Shown: positions 1 through 46,720 of the stretch, in pieces
Numbering within the stretch: the first letter of the stretch is position 1
How the letters are laid out: the number at the start of each line of letters is the position of its first letter
NCBI RefSeq assembly: GCF_000972845.2
Contig: NC_040028.1
Location: 15,746,871-15,810,870, forward strand
DNA length: 64,000 bases
Reading direction: 5' to 3'
DNA from: Larimichthys crocea
Taxonomy: Eukaryota > Chordata > Actinopteri > Sciaenidae
Program-made: the position numbers and the translations under genes
Notes under the pieces: generated by a model
Database searches by the model: none
Seen by the model: the letters and a program-made list of their open reading frames with translations, nothing else
What the model was told of the DNA's origin: nothing

Positions 1-90
1 CAGCCTAGTATGCTGTCAGGTGTGCTTTATTTTAAGAGAGGTTAATGGAGAGGGCAGGTCAAAGGTTCCTTACTTCTGTTGTTTTTATAC

Positions 91-156
91 TTCCTTCCTT
101 CCTTCCTTCCTTCCTTCCTTCCTTCCTTCCTTCCTTACTTCCTTCCCTCCTTCCTC
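91..156. repeat. (TTCC)n microsatellite
   Basis: A run of TTCC units, perfect for about 44 bases and then interrupted by TTACTTCC and TTCCCTCC variants. Confidence 0.95.
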
Positions 157-694
157 TCGTCGTTTTTTATGATTTTGCATACTACACAGGGACGGTCTGG
201 CAATCTGGCAGTGTTGTTGTTGTTGTGGGCTGCTCTGGTCCAAAAATGTCAGGGCCGATTTTTTGTCCCAGTCCGCCCATGATACTACACACAGAAATAA
301 ATCTCAATTTTACCACGTGGTTTTAGCCTGTAATTAAGTAAACTTGTGTCAGAAATAATGTAATTAGTCTAGCTGATTTTTATTATTAAAAAAATTACTC
401 AAATGACAAATAAAAGATGACTCAGAAAGTTTATCATATAAAGTTCCTCCGTGAGCAGCTAACATTGTTCAGGTGAATAGTTATATAGATATAGATATAG
501 ATAAACACTATAAAGGTATGTACTGCACAGGTAGACTACTTTTATTGTTACATTTTGTACTTTTACTTGTAATGAAGTATTTGGAAAGCACTAGATAGAT
601 AGATAAATAATCCAGCTTCTCTGGTTCTCTGAGTTCAGGTGTGTGGAAATAATGATTGACTTCATGACACGAAGGAGTGATGGAGACTTCTGTC

Positions 695-704
695 AGCCAA
701 TCAG
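695..704 (+). promoter_or_regulatory. CCAAT box (NF-Y-like) of abcc4
   Basis: AGCCAATCAG matches the NF-Y consensus closely and lies about 210 bases before the abcc4 ATG, a normal promoter distance. No TATA box stands out, so the promoter is probably TATA-less. The motif is seen; its use is inferred. Confidence 0.4.
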
Positions 705-910
705 CAGGTAGCAGGCGGGACTTTCCAAACCGGTCGTGCGTCCCTCATAGTAATCCTGTCCTGAATGTGTCGGTAGGTGTGATATTGACAGACCCTGGAG
801 TTTACAGCTGCTCTTCTCTCACTGTCTCCTCCTCTGAGTCTTTCTCGATATCCGTCCTGCCACACAGCCTGCAGAGAAAGTCTCCAGGTTCGCTTTTACT
901 GTTTGGGGGC

Positions 911-35059
<34,149 letters not shown>

Positions 35060-35374
35060 CACTTTGGAGAGCCGCTGTGGCCCTCATGCTTTGCCATCAC
35101 TGACCAAATCTTTTACCATATGTACTAAGATTCCTTCCTGTGTGTTTAAACGAGCATATAGCGTGTGCTCTGCATTTGATTGGCATGGTCCTTTGCTGCG
35201 GAACAGAAAGTATTTGTGGCAGGATGTGCCTTTTATTGACAGCATATTACTGCATGGCTTTTTTATTTATTTATTATTGATTACACCCTGCTATATTTAT
35301 GTATGTGTGTTATGGCCTCTTGGGTAGCTTTAATCCTGCACTGGTGCTCAAAAGAGTGCAGATATTGGATGTGC

Positions 35375-35380
35375 AATAAA
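35375..35380 (+). terminator. abcc4: candidate polyadenylation signal of abcc4 (proximal)
   Basis: AATAAA 316 bases after the stop, followed by a TTATTAGTGG stretch. Confidence 0.45.
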
Positions 35381-35940
35381 TTATTAGTGGCTTAAATTAT
35401 TCTTTTAAGGCAATCATTGTTTGGTAGAGCTGTGGTCTTTTTATTATTTGGAAAATGCTTGAAAAGACGAGAGGAACCTGAGAGGAGACACCAATGTTTT
35501 CAGCATTCATTCACTGTGCCTTAATCAGACTATTGACTTTTTTTGTAATTGCACTGTTTTAATTGAGTAGTCCTTCAGCACTTTGACGATAGTGGTTTTA
35601 TGTCTACCTCAGCTCTTGTCAGCGAAGAACAGTAAAGTTTAAATGTAACATGTACAGGCAGTGATGACGATGAACACCAGCGCAGACGTGAGACAAAAGT
35701 TTTACGTTTATTGCCTCTGAAAATGTCTCTCCAGTGTAATATCAACATATTCTTTTGGTAAATGGGCAATGTAGCAATTTTTCCTTAAAAGTATGAAATG
35801 TAGCTATTTATTTATTTATTTAGATTATTTGTTTTCTATGTCCTTGTGTATGGGTTTGTAACAATAATTAATTGTTGTTTGTAGCCATAAATAAGTGATA
35901 CAAATGATCACTTACAGTGGACGGAAATCAAACTACACAT

Positions 35941-35946
35941 AATAAA
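35941..35946 (+). terminator. abcc4: candidate polyadenylation signal of abcc4 (distal)
   Basis: AATAAA 0.9 kb after the stop, with a GT/T-rich segment (TGATGTTTCAG, TTTTGCGTTT) within 40 bases, the usual downstream element. Confidence 0.45.
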
Positions 35947-36059
35947 ACAGCATTGCTCCTGATGTTTCAGCACTGTCTTCATTTTGCGTTTAAAACATCG
36001 TCTCATGTAACACTGACTCACTAACCATTTCCTCCCGCTGTTGCTCATCTCATCGTCAG

Positions 36060-36360
36060 ATGTCTGAATGGTGTGTTTTCTTCAGGTCAGCGGTTACAAC
36101 CGGTGTTGACCAAGATGCTACAAATTGGTAAGTGGTTAAAGGAAAACAACCTGGTGATTATTTTGTTGAGTCAAGTGATTTTTAAATTCGGTTTCACGGC
36201 GGTAAAGCGGTGGTAGCTATTATTCCAAACATGTCGTTGGTGCAATATGACGATTAAGTCCCAATTAAAATGTAATTTTGTCATCACCGGCTCAATTAGA
36301 AAAGAGCTGTTTAATTCGCCTTCATGCAGACAAGAGCAGAGCCGGTGATTACACATTCAG
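36060..36360. other. candidate conserved noncoding block
   Basis: Contains CCCAATTAAAATGTAATTTTG, CACCGGCTCAATTAG and GCTGTTTAATTCGCC within 90 bases in unique DNA. The density of TAAT cores and mixed composition are typical of vertebrate developmental enhancers. Confidence 0.4.
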
Positions 36361-36469
36361 AGAAGGCTGTCAGTAAACACTTAGCATGGTATAAAAGGCA
36401 GTATTAAACCAGGCCCAGATTTGGGTCGTGAACTGCGGGACATCAGTCCCTTTAAGAGCTGAGTGATTT

Positions 36470-36790
36470 ACACAATTCATTAAAGCCAGTGAATCTTCAG
36501 CCAGCGTCATATTAAATGGTTACTTACTCTCAAATAGCCCCCTGGGAGTTGAATTGTTGGCTTCCGAATAGATTAAAGTTTACATTGAAAAGAGAAATTG
36601 AATTCAGAGGTAATCAATAGCATAATGGGCCAGTGAGAGGAGCCTGCTGCCTGAAATGAAATTACCATATTTTTAATCTTAATTTTCCACTCTGTTTATC
36701 TGACAGTGTGGATGTGCAATCCAAACAGATAATGAGAGAGTGGGATATTGACAGTGGGGTCCTCTGGAGTGCTTGTTTCAGTGATTAAAC
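36470..36790. other. candidate conserved noncoding block
   Basis: Contains AGCGTCATATTAAATGG, GAAATTACCATATTTTTAATC and CAGATAATGAGAGAG in unique DNA. Possibly one element with the block just upstream. Confidence 0.35.
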
Positions 36791-39700
36791 GCTGTGATCT
36801 GTGATTACTTTGTGTCGGGTGTCAGGCTGGCGGCCAGGGCCCGGGGAGACACAGGCACATAGCAGCTGGAGCATCATGGGTCTCTGAGGTGCTAATGCAC
36901 CTGACACAGCATTGACAGCATTCGAAACCCTATCAGGGACTGCACCACACGGCAGCTGCCACAATAGGAATACTCATGGCACTATCTACATCAGAGTCAG
37001 CATATATCCTCTCTGCTCTCCCCTCGATAACAGCCAACACAAGAATGGTGACAACAAAGTTTTGCACAATAAGTATTATTAACCAGATACCTTCCTACGT
37101 TCGGCCAATAATAGCGCCATTTTATGACATATCTGAATAGGTGTGCAAATAGCAACGCTGTCAACATAGTGCTGATATAGCTTTAATAAATAAATGTCTG
37201 AGGAACCTGGCTGTCCACACAATGAAGTTTAATCCCAAAGAAATAAAACACAAAATAAGAGTCAGCACAATGTGGAGGCTGTGAATGAAATGATGAATTC
37301 ACACTGTAGTGTTGAGCCGATCCGCACTTTAAGGGAGAAGTGACACGTCGGTGCTGATCCGAGGATGCGATACATGTTCCGCTCAGTTAAAGACATTTTA
37401 TTGTCAGTTGAGAGAATAATGTAACAAGTATCCATAACAAGTGAAAGTGGTGTAAATTGTTTAAGGTTGTTTTGTTATTGGGCCAATAAATAACTGGTCT
37501 CAAGGCCATTTTGGGCTGAGGAGACAATGTTTTTCACAAACTTTCTGTTGTGCCAGCATTTTCTTTTGTGATGGATACTGCTGTTTGACAAATGGAAACA
37601 AATTGCATGGTGCAGGCGCCTGAATGGCAGGGAGTTGGGGAGTGTCAAACTCGGTGCTGAAAGACGATGAAGCGAGAGCCTCAGGTTTTTGTGGGCGACT
37701 CAGACCTGACTGATCCCGGCATAAAGTACTTGTTGAAGAGAAGGAGAAAAGGAGAACAGGATTTCGACAGGCTGCAGTGAAATTAGGAGAATTGACTATG
37801 GCGGCTTTGTTCCTAGCTGGTGACGGGGTGGGGGAGATGGGGAGACTGGAGCGATTCCCCAGAGACTCTGCGCTCAGCCTTTCTAAAGTGACTACAAACT
37901 GAATATCTGACAGGTTCCCAAGGCCTGACATGACTCTGTGTGGAACTAAGAAAAACAAACAACAAATGGCACGTTTTTTAAGATACATGTGGTGACACTG
38001 GATGTAGTGTGTTAGAAAATGGCTTTTTATCTTGTTAAAAATAGGTTCTCAATTCGGGAATATGTTGATGCTATATTTTCTAGATTGTCACAACAACCTA
38101 GTTAGACCTAGTTTTGACAGACTTTGTGAAAGTACAAAAATGAGCAGTACCAAATGTTGATTTCCAACTTATTAAAGGGCTTATAACTAACACTTTCTCT
38201 TTGAGCTTGCATCCTTAAAAACACCAGATACATTGACTACAAGTAGTTGTTTCCAGCATGCACACGTGAGGTCTGATCATCCACACTGTATCATGGTGTC
38301 TCAGCAGTTTAGTGACCACCCTTATGGACTGGCCGACTAATACTGCTACAAACAGTAATTATAGGTCACACGTGGATGATTATGCTTTGTATACTCTGCA
38401 GGCTGTGGTCTGTTTCAAACTGTAGTGTGTGAGTATATTTAACCTTCAGCTGATAATTTCACTCACATTTCACAAGTTTTTATGCATATTAGCACAGAAA
38501 GAAAGTCTTATAGTCAAGGTTTTTATATCATAAAGAGAAGTACTACTACTACTGCTGCAAAAAAAAAACAAAAAAAGCAGAACAAGCGGTCTCAAAGGAG
38601 CCTGGGTTTTTTTGTAATATTACCTGCCCTTGTTACTTGGAACTAAACTGGCTAATGTGGCCCTTTTGAAAGGCCACCAAATAGGAAACCTCATGCATGC
38701 TTTAGCCTTAAATGCCGGGCATGCTCTGTCACCTTCCAGTGACAAAAAGTGCTGTTTGATTCTTCAACTGCGAGAGAAAGAAGAAAAGTGGAGGGCTAGA
38801 CAATAGCAGAGGGCTTATCTCATCAGTAAATAAGGCTTATTGCTTAAAGCTATAAAAGGCTATGCTTATTGGTGATGTCATCCCTTTGTGGAAGATTGAT
38901 GAAGCTTGAGGCTGGTTGGGGGGAGCGGGGGGGACATAATGTGAGTGTGAATGTGTGCGTGGAGGAGGAGGAGGAGGAGGAGGCGTCCTAGTGCACCAAA
39001 CTCAAGAATTTTTCCAACTTTGCCCTGCAGAGTCTGATATAATTTAAAATGTATGACATATATTTTAACTGCTCCAGCACTAAAATTGCAGTCTTTGGTG
39101 GTAAACTAACCCAAATGTACTTCAAAGTTCCAACTGGCCAGGGGGCTTTTATCCTTGGCCATGAGAGCGGTTGATGTTCTGTGCATGTAAACGTGCAGCT
39201 TTGGGTAAAGGTGGGGACAGCTTGTGTCCCCCATTATTGTCTGGTTGCATTTACGTGGGTCCAAGGGCCCACTGTGTCTTTTCGGGTTACTTTCTCATCA
39301 TTTCTCCTAATGTAGAGACCCACAGGGTTGGTGGCAAGCGCACAATGCGGCTGTTGTATGGTTACTGTCAGCTCTCTCAAATAAGGCTTCCTGTTCATTA
39401 GACTTCTTTTCACCTCCGCACAATGCGCCGGCTTTGCAGCAATAGTGAGTCGACGCCCATCTCTTCAATGCCATGTGAATAGTTCTAAATAGTGTTTATG
39501 CAAGCCATTGTTGTCTATTGTGTGTCCAGTCTTAATGCACAGTGATTTGCCTGCTTTTGTAGCCTGGGATACATTATCTTGCCTATGTGGCTTCAGATGC
39601 ATGCCTTGCTTTTGAGCCAGTAAACAGTCTAAAAGTTAACTCCCTACGGACAATGCTGGAGATGCCTGATAAAGTAACGCAGAGTATACTAACTAGCCCA

Positions 39701-41270
39701 TTTCATGTCCCTCTGTAATTACTCAAATGGCTTCTTCCTCTGCGTAGCACATATCTGTTTTAAACTTTGTCGCTGCACCGTTTTATAATTTTTTCCTGAA
39801 AAAGTCACATCCCTAATTTAATTTAGGCATCTTTTTCTTTTTCTTTTTCCCCCTCAAGGAAATATAATAATTAAAAGAGTTAGAAGAGGAACGTTAACCT
39901 TAACCTCAGAGATGATTTTAAATCAAAATCTGTGAGGATCATCCCTTTTTTTTTTCTTTCAATAAATACATAGTAAAGTTCATAGTTCTGCTTTGCAAGA
40001 TTAGACTGACACTATCTGTTGCACATCTGGCGAAGAATTCCCATTCAGTGGGGAGATGCATTTAAACCCTGTGTCTTTATTCTTCAAACTGTCAGTGTGA
40101 AAACGAAAGGGTAATACAGACAGACAGCCAGCTGAATAATCTGACACACATCACAGTCACAGAATAAAAACTTTGAAATCTTGAAGATAATGTCAAAACC
40201 ATATGTCTTGTAATAAAATTTGTGTGTTTCGTGACTCCCGTCAGTTGCTTTGACGTGGATTTTCTGTCGTTGCTGCGTGTTTGTACCGCAACTTTATTGA
40301 TTTAAGCTGATTTGTAGAAAAGATAAGAAAGCATACAAGCCGTACAAATCGTGCATTCGGTTCAGTTTGTGTACAATCTGCTCCGCACTAGTTTCGCTGT
40401 ATTTTCTGCTTTATATTTAACAAAGTAGTTCCTGCTTCTTTTCCTGTTAAACATCTTAACTGCTCGGTTATCTTCAGGTTGCTGCCAGAGCATTTGTAGT
40501 GGAGTTCGAATTCAAAATAAGCTCCTACGTCTTCCTCTATGAGAAAAAAAAAAGAAGAAGGAAAAAAAAAAGTTGGCGGCAGCTGAAATGGTTTTCCAAA
40601 AGAAAACAAAATAATCCTGAAAATTGAGAGAGCAGGAATGGGCAGCATATTATATCCTTCATCTGTTTGTGGCATTGTTCTAGAGAGCGTATACATCACC
40701 TCCAGAGAGTAACTGATAGGCCTAACCATTCACGTGAAGATATCTGCGGCACAGATTACATTATACTCATTTCAAAAGCATTCACAGACAAGTATGCAGA
40801 AGAGAAAAAAAAAGATGCTTTTAATGCCAGCCAATGATTACAGGTGAGTGATGTAACTGATAGTTGGCCCATTATTGTTCGGAGATTTGGTGTGTTTGAC
40901 CCCCTAAAGCATTCTGCTGCCAAGGGAATTTAAAACAAGCTTTGGACTCGGAGGAAAGGAATGTTGTGATTGCTCTCAGTGACACTGATAAAACACTGTC
41001 ACACCGCTGACTCCAGACTACAGGAGGAGCTTCACCGCGACTGAGCCCGAGTCTCACTACATCAACACTTAGCAGCAGGCATTTCATTAAACTGTCAGAG
41101 AGAGGCTAGATGTTGCTTTGTCTTTGATTGCCACATCCTCTCACGCTCATGCTGCCGCTTATACATTTGACCTCCATTAGCCCACCAGGTGTGTTTCACA
41201 TTTTATTTAATGAACCGTAGTCATGAGGTAATTCATCGCCTGCAACAATACTCCTTGAAGCAAGTTTTTT

Positions 41271-41296
41271 TCTCTCTCTCTCTCTCTCTCTCTTTC
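41271..41296. repeat. (CT)n microsatellite
   Basis: Twelve or more CT units ending in TTTCTC. Confidence 0.9.
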
Positions 41297-41439
41297 TCAC
41301 ACCAAAGTAGTGATGTTGACTTGTGTTGCTTCTGGGCTGATATTTTCATTAAAGGCCCTCTTATCAAATAATGAAATAAAGAATCTGCTTCTTGCCCAAT
41401 GCTATTACCTCCCACAAATCAAAAGGTTTTCAGTGTAAT

Positions 41440-42000
41440 GTCTTGCTTCCCATGCCAGTTAATTAGGTAGCGTTGTGCTACATACTAATGCTACTTTCAT
41501 GAGAATAATCTGAGACAATAAGCCTGTCTCCTTTGTGTCCCTCTGCAAGCCCTCTTAATTAATATCAGCAAATACAAACCAAAGTTAATTGAAATTTGAA
41601 CATCCCATCTTTAGAGTTTACAATAATGCAATCGCTACTGTTTTGTTACTGTTGTTGAATTACTATAATAGCTGGGTATCATATCTCTATTTAGTATTTC
41701 ATTGATCGCTCTCAGGAGTGCTGCAGAAATATAAAAGAAAGAAATGTCTTAACCATGAGTAAACACAGGAGGCAATATATGCAACCCCAACATTGATTTG
41801 GATGGAGACATTAATATTCACACTCCTCCGGATAATCATAGCAAGGTGTACATGATTTGTTTTCATTGATTAAGTGACATTGCTCCGGCTTCTCGCACCA
41901 TGGTTATTAATATAGTTTGCATTGATATTATTTCTGCATTAACAACAATTGCACCAAGTGAGAGAGATTACAGGACTGATGCAAAAGAGTAGCATCTCGG
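41440..42000. other. candidate conserved noncoding block
   Basis: Contains CCAGTTAATTAGGTAGC, CTTAATTAATATCAGC, AGTTAATTGAAATTTG and GGTTATTAATATAG. This is among the densest TAATTA clusters in the intergenic region. No repeats lie within it. Confidence 0.38.
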
Positions 42001-44039
42001 TGGCAGATAGCTTTAATCAGAACCCCCCCCCCTGCTTTTGATGCAAAATCTTTACAACTTTAATCAATCTTTATGGACGAGCTTTTCAAACTGTATGCAA
42101 GTTTGAATAGCATAGTTTTAAAGAGGCTGTGCCCTCCTGTCAGATATCTGATGTGTTTTGCAAATTACAAATCCTTCTAGGAATATGAATTAGGTTGTGT
42201 GCAAGCTCGAGTGTTTTCTCCCGTTCATGGTGCACACACTTCAGATTTCACGTGGTTTACATGAATTCTTAGCACCAGCTAATGTAATCAGGCCAACAAT
42301 TCAACTAGCGTGGGATTGTCGTACACAGAGCCCCGCAACAAAGCCTAATCTGGCATGCTTCTATTCCAGTAGGATTTTTTTTTTTTGTTATCGCACATCT
42401 TTTGTCACATTGGCCCATGAACAGAAATAGCTAAACAAAATAAATAAATAGATAAACAGTGGGTTGTCTTTATAGCCTTTATGCAGTGATATTTCAGAGC
42501 CAAGAACATTTCTGAAGTTAACAGTATTTATGTTCCGCTAGTGTTGGTCACAGTCTGTCACACATCATTTGCATCTGCATGTCCGATTAACAAATATGAC
42601 ATATTCCTAAGATCAGGCTCCTAGCGCTCTAACCACCCACCATGGCAATTAACTGTCTACTAAGCTAACAAGCGTGACACACATGCCTGACGCAAGCCAG
42701 TAGAATATCAAGCTACTCTTCTCGATGTATCCCCGTTTACCCCGTAGTGCCACTGTGTACACACGGCACACATCTGAAAAAGCTCATTTCAAATGTTGAT
42801 TGACTCCAGGCGCTGGACTGGAGAATCTTTACTCCCACCACTATGGTTACTGAGGTTGTACGTTCGGGAGTACAACTGGCATTTGAAGATCCAGTAGAGA
42901 TTGAGAGAGCTGTCGTCCACGTGAGAGACTAGTGTGACCTTGTCAGGGGGAGGGGAGGGGGAAAGAGCTCTCAGACAAATCCAATGGGCTTTTCTCTGAG
43001 CTTTTCTCTCTGTCTTAAAGACTATTAGTAGTGAATCTACTGAAATTATCAGCACCGATAGCCTCTACTGTGTACAGCTGACATGCTAAAATCACGCTGA
43101 CCTTCACGATGCTTGTTATCAGCGCTCAGTCAAAGGGGAAAAAAAACGTCAGGATGTTTGGATCTTTATAAAGACGGATCCATACAAAGCAGCAAAGAAG
43201 AGACCACACATACTACATTCAGTCATCCTCATTGTGAGCCAGGTGCAAATGGATTTACAAGAGGCCACTTCTGACAGTACACACTATGCACAAATATTAT
43301 GTTGTTCCTGTATGGAGACTTAACCATTGTTGACGCTGCTGGAAATATAGATCCGAAGATGTCATTTCATCGTTGCCATGGGTTCAAAGGTTTAATCCAA
43401 CGTGGCATCTAAAGGTTTTTTTTTTTTTTTTAAAATGGGAAACCCAGATGTTTTTTTGTTTTTTTTTAACAGCATGCTTGCCACTAAACTAAACTATCTG
43501 TTCTACTTATTACTAAAAAAGCATTGACCAATGGGGCGTAGCCAATATGGAGGTTAATCCATTCTAGTGTCTATACTATGGGATGCTTATGGAAGCATAT
43601 TTGCTTAGGGCAGCCATGCAAATTATTACTTACTGCCCTGTAAGCTGATAACACAAATTAGATACCCATTAAAGTTGAACAATGTATATAGAATGAGAAA
43701 AGATTGCAAGTGATACCTGAAGGGATGCTTAAGTCGTATGGCACTAAAATATGCCTCATGCTTGCAAACTTCAAAAGTGGAGAGATGTTTATCCTTGGGA
43801 TTGGAAGATGCATAATAGTAATCTCATATGCACAGAGGCAGCTGCCAGGTGGAGGAGAGCACACTGCATGTTTATGAATAGAAATCATTACAGGGACTGG
43901 GGAGCATACCGGCATGGACCAGTGACACAGAACTTTTTTTTATTTTTTTATCATCTACCCAGCGTACACTACAGCACTTTAAAGTTCATGCGCTGAAATG
44001 TTTTGTGACAATTAGTTTAGCCGTGGTCATTTTGCGCTT

Positions 44040-44360
44040 TTCTTTCCACGCCATTCGCTTGTTGAATAGATCCAAGTGTTAAGAAACATTAGTCCCTCTA
44101 ACTTTAAGTCCTGACCTGAATGTGGGTTGGAGTCGAGAACAACGGGTCCGTTAATACGATCCTGCCACCTGAGGGGCCTGTGAAATCAGAAACACGCCAG
44201 CTTTAACTGCAGCGCCACAGCTCCGCTGGGCTTCTACCTTCACTAGCCTCTGCTCTTATCAGATGAGCCTCTTTAATTCATGTGCCAAACACCTCTCTGA
44301 GGGGCGAACACAGAATGTTCAGCAGCTTTTAAGAAGCGGAAATGCTGTTTGTGCTGTTGG
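44040..44360. other. candidate conserved noncoding block
   Basis: Complex unique sequence, moderate GC, with TTGTTGAATAGATC, CTCTTTAATTCATG and TTTTAAGAAGC. No coding signal on either strand. Confidence 0.28.
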
Positions 44361-46028
44361 ACGAGAGAGGAAGTGCTTCGGGCCTGTTTGGGAACCCCCC
44401 CCCCCTGCCCGGCTAATACTACCTTTGACTTGCCTGTTGTTGTCTCTGAGCCCCTTTCCCTTTCTGCTCTCCTGGCCGGCTGATAGTTGGGGATTCATCT
44501 TAAAACCTCCCCTTTGTCTGACGGACCGTGGAGTCAGCAGTTATTCTTCAACTGACGACTTTCACTGCTTGGCGGTGAAAGAGATGAAGCTGAAACACAA
44601 AGGCAAATTAAGGGTACAAAAACACTCGCCATTGTCCCATTGTTGAGGGTCACAAATCGTCAAGTAAAAGCAACACAGCGTGGTTGAAATGTATTCGCCT
44701 CCATCCCTTTTTTCCCCCCCTCCTTCCCTTCTCCTCTCTTTATATTCATTAGATTCATTATAGGCCACAAAGGATTGCCAACAAAACAGCTTGTGATTTT
44801 AGTTGAATTCATCCCCCTCTGAGGCCTGCAGGGAAATTAAAGTAGGTGACTATCACTGGAGGGGGAGCAGGCTTGACACATCTGAAGCTTTCAGTGATGC
44901 TAATAGTCAAGCGTATCCAAAATACACAGGAGCTGACCTCAAACAGATTGTGGGGGTTTAAAATCATTAGTTTGCAAATGAAGCAAAAGTACATTGGTTC
45001 TATGGTAGAATCAGCCCACTCTGAACCTTTGATTAGTGTTTGTCAACTCCCCTTTCTCTCCATACTCCCCCACCCACTTGCAATCCAGAAATTAATAAAG
45101 GAGACATAGCGACACTTTGGAGGGAAATGCTTGCATCTCCAGCACCTGTTAAACAAATGCACTTAAGGCAGGAATCAAATTGCAGGCAGGTTTAAATTGG
45201 TGTAAAATCTTCATTTAGATGATGTCCCCGGGGCCTGCTTATTACTTGAGATTTATATAGCATTAGTTCTGCCTCGCAAATGTGGTGCACCATTCCACCT
45301 CAGTGAAATATGAAGAGGTTTGATAAAAAGCTACAACAGATTCTCTCATTAAAAAAAAAATAAAAAATCCTAAACCTTTTAAAGATTCATTAATTTAACT
45401 TGTGGCATGCAGCTCTGACATGAACACAGAGTTCTGTGCCTGTGTGCCCTTGAGCGCTGTATGTTACATGGTGTGAGATGATGCTGTGGCTCATTGGCAT
45501 GGGTCTCTGAGAAGAAGTGCGCTGACAAATTAGAGAGTACCTGAAATGTTGAATGCGTCTCATTGCACCGCGGATGTTCATTTTGAACGCATGTGCCGAC
45601 GCGAGAATAAGCAAAAGACGAATTCTGTAAGATTCTTTTCCCACCTGTTATTTTTAGTCAGAATTTGAAGTCGGTTACACTTGCTATCACATGTCATGCT
45701 GCCGAGAATGGCACACATCATGGTGAAGGCTGGAAAGGAAACAAGCACAAAGGCATTTCATTTGTAGCAGTGCCCCTATTGAGTATGTCTGTTTCAGTCA
45801 CCAATCTGTTTTGTTCTCCGTCCTTTTCAATTTGTTTACATTTGGCCCCTACTGGAGAGGGACAGTCTATTGATTTATTGTCCCCGCTTCCTGAGAGTGC
45901 CGTTAAGAGTGCACAAGGCCCCCCCGTCTTCAGGCCTTGCTCTTACATTGTGTCGCCTGGTTGCTGCCTTCTGTTTCAGAGACAGGCCGGGGAAAGGCCC
46001 TGCACAAGCATCACAAGGACCTCACAAG

Positions 46029-46053
46029 AAAAAAAAAAAAAAAAAAAAAAAAA
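46029..46053. repeat. poly(A) tract
   Basis: About 25 consecutive A. No upstream AATAAA and no gene-like sequence before it, so not an obvious retrocopy. Confidence 0.9.
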
Positions 46054-46318
46054 GCCGCCTCAGCCGCACGAAGGCCTGAGAGACAGCGTCGCAGCACAAT
46101 GTGGCTCCATCTGAATAGCAGACGTTGTGGGACCTTTGCCTCCCACGGAGGTTTTTATTATTTTTTTTCTTCTGTGTTCAACAAAATCAAACGTCTGTTT
46201 AATCATAATCAAAACTGTTACTATGCAGTATATATTTATGTAAGGATGTGAATAATATACAGTATATAAAGGGGGAAATATTTATATATAATATACAATA
46301 TATGTTTTTTTTCTTTGT

Positions 46319-46333
46319 ACACACACACACACA
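46319..46333. repeat. (CA)n microsatellite
   Basis: Seven CA units. Confidence 0.8.
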
Positions 46334-46379
46334 TTTCCGTCCTCTATCAGGGCGGTTTGTATTCATGTTTTGTGACATC

Positions 46380-46720
46380 TCCTTTTGCAGATTGATATTT
46401 TTTTATGAAAAGCACTGAAATTCTACAGAATAATTTATATGAGTCAAAGGAATCATTTCAGATGAAAGTTGAAAATGCTATTGTAAAATGGCCTTTCTCT
46501 CCTACCCGCTTGAAGATAAACAATTTCCCATGAATATATGGCCGGGCCCCCTATCTATCACAAAAATCAGAATGTGTCCCATACTGAGCCTATTGTAGTC
46601 CATTAAAAGAAATCCTTCCCTGTGGCAACCATTTTGCAGGTTTCAAGTAGATAAATGCCTTCCAAGAGGGATAAGAATGCATTTCTACAAAACTGCATTA
46701 AAGAGTAATGTTTGTCAACT
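46380..46720. other. candidate conserved noncoding block
   Basis: Contains AGAATAATTTATATGAGTC, CCCATGAATATATGGCC and TTGTAGTCCATTAAAAG in unique DNA. Confidence 0.28.

Larger units (their letters stand above)
1..910. other. abcc4 upstream region and 5'UTR
   Basis: No coding gene is visible before abcc4. The stretch holds a TTCC microsatellite near its start, AT-rich unique DNA from 300 to 640, a CCAAT box at 695-704, and then the presumed promoter and leader. The abcc4 frame stays open upstream to an ATG at 677, but residues coded there resemble nothing in the MRP4 N-terminus, so I treat this as leader. Confidence 0.5.
35060..35960 (+). other. abcc4: abcc4 3'UTR region
   Basis: AT-rich DNA after the stop with ATTTATTTATTTA-type tracts at about 35262-35278 and 35805-35821, which resemble AU-rich instability elements. 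It ends at one of two polyadenylation signals. Confidence 0.55.

Noticed and set aside
677..910. In-frame upstream extension of abcc4 exon 1 starting at an ATG at 677
   Set aside because: The added 78 residues resemble no MRP4 N-terminus, and the ATG at 911 aligns with the family start in a good context.
37500..37988. 162-codon minus-strand open frame, the longest in the intergenic region
   Set aside because: No domain, no splice context and Ser/Pro-biased composition; expected by chance in a stop-poor unique stretch.
46029..46053. Long A tract as the tail of a processed retrocopy
   Set aside because: Nothing before it resembles a spliced gene, and no polyadenylation signal or flanking duplication is visible.
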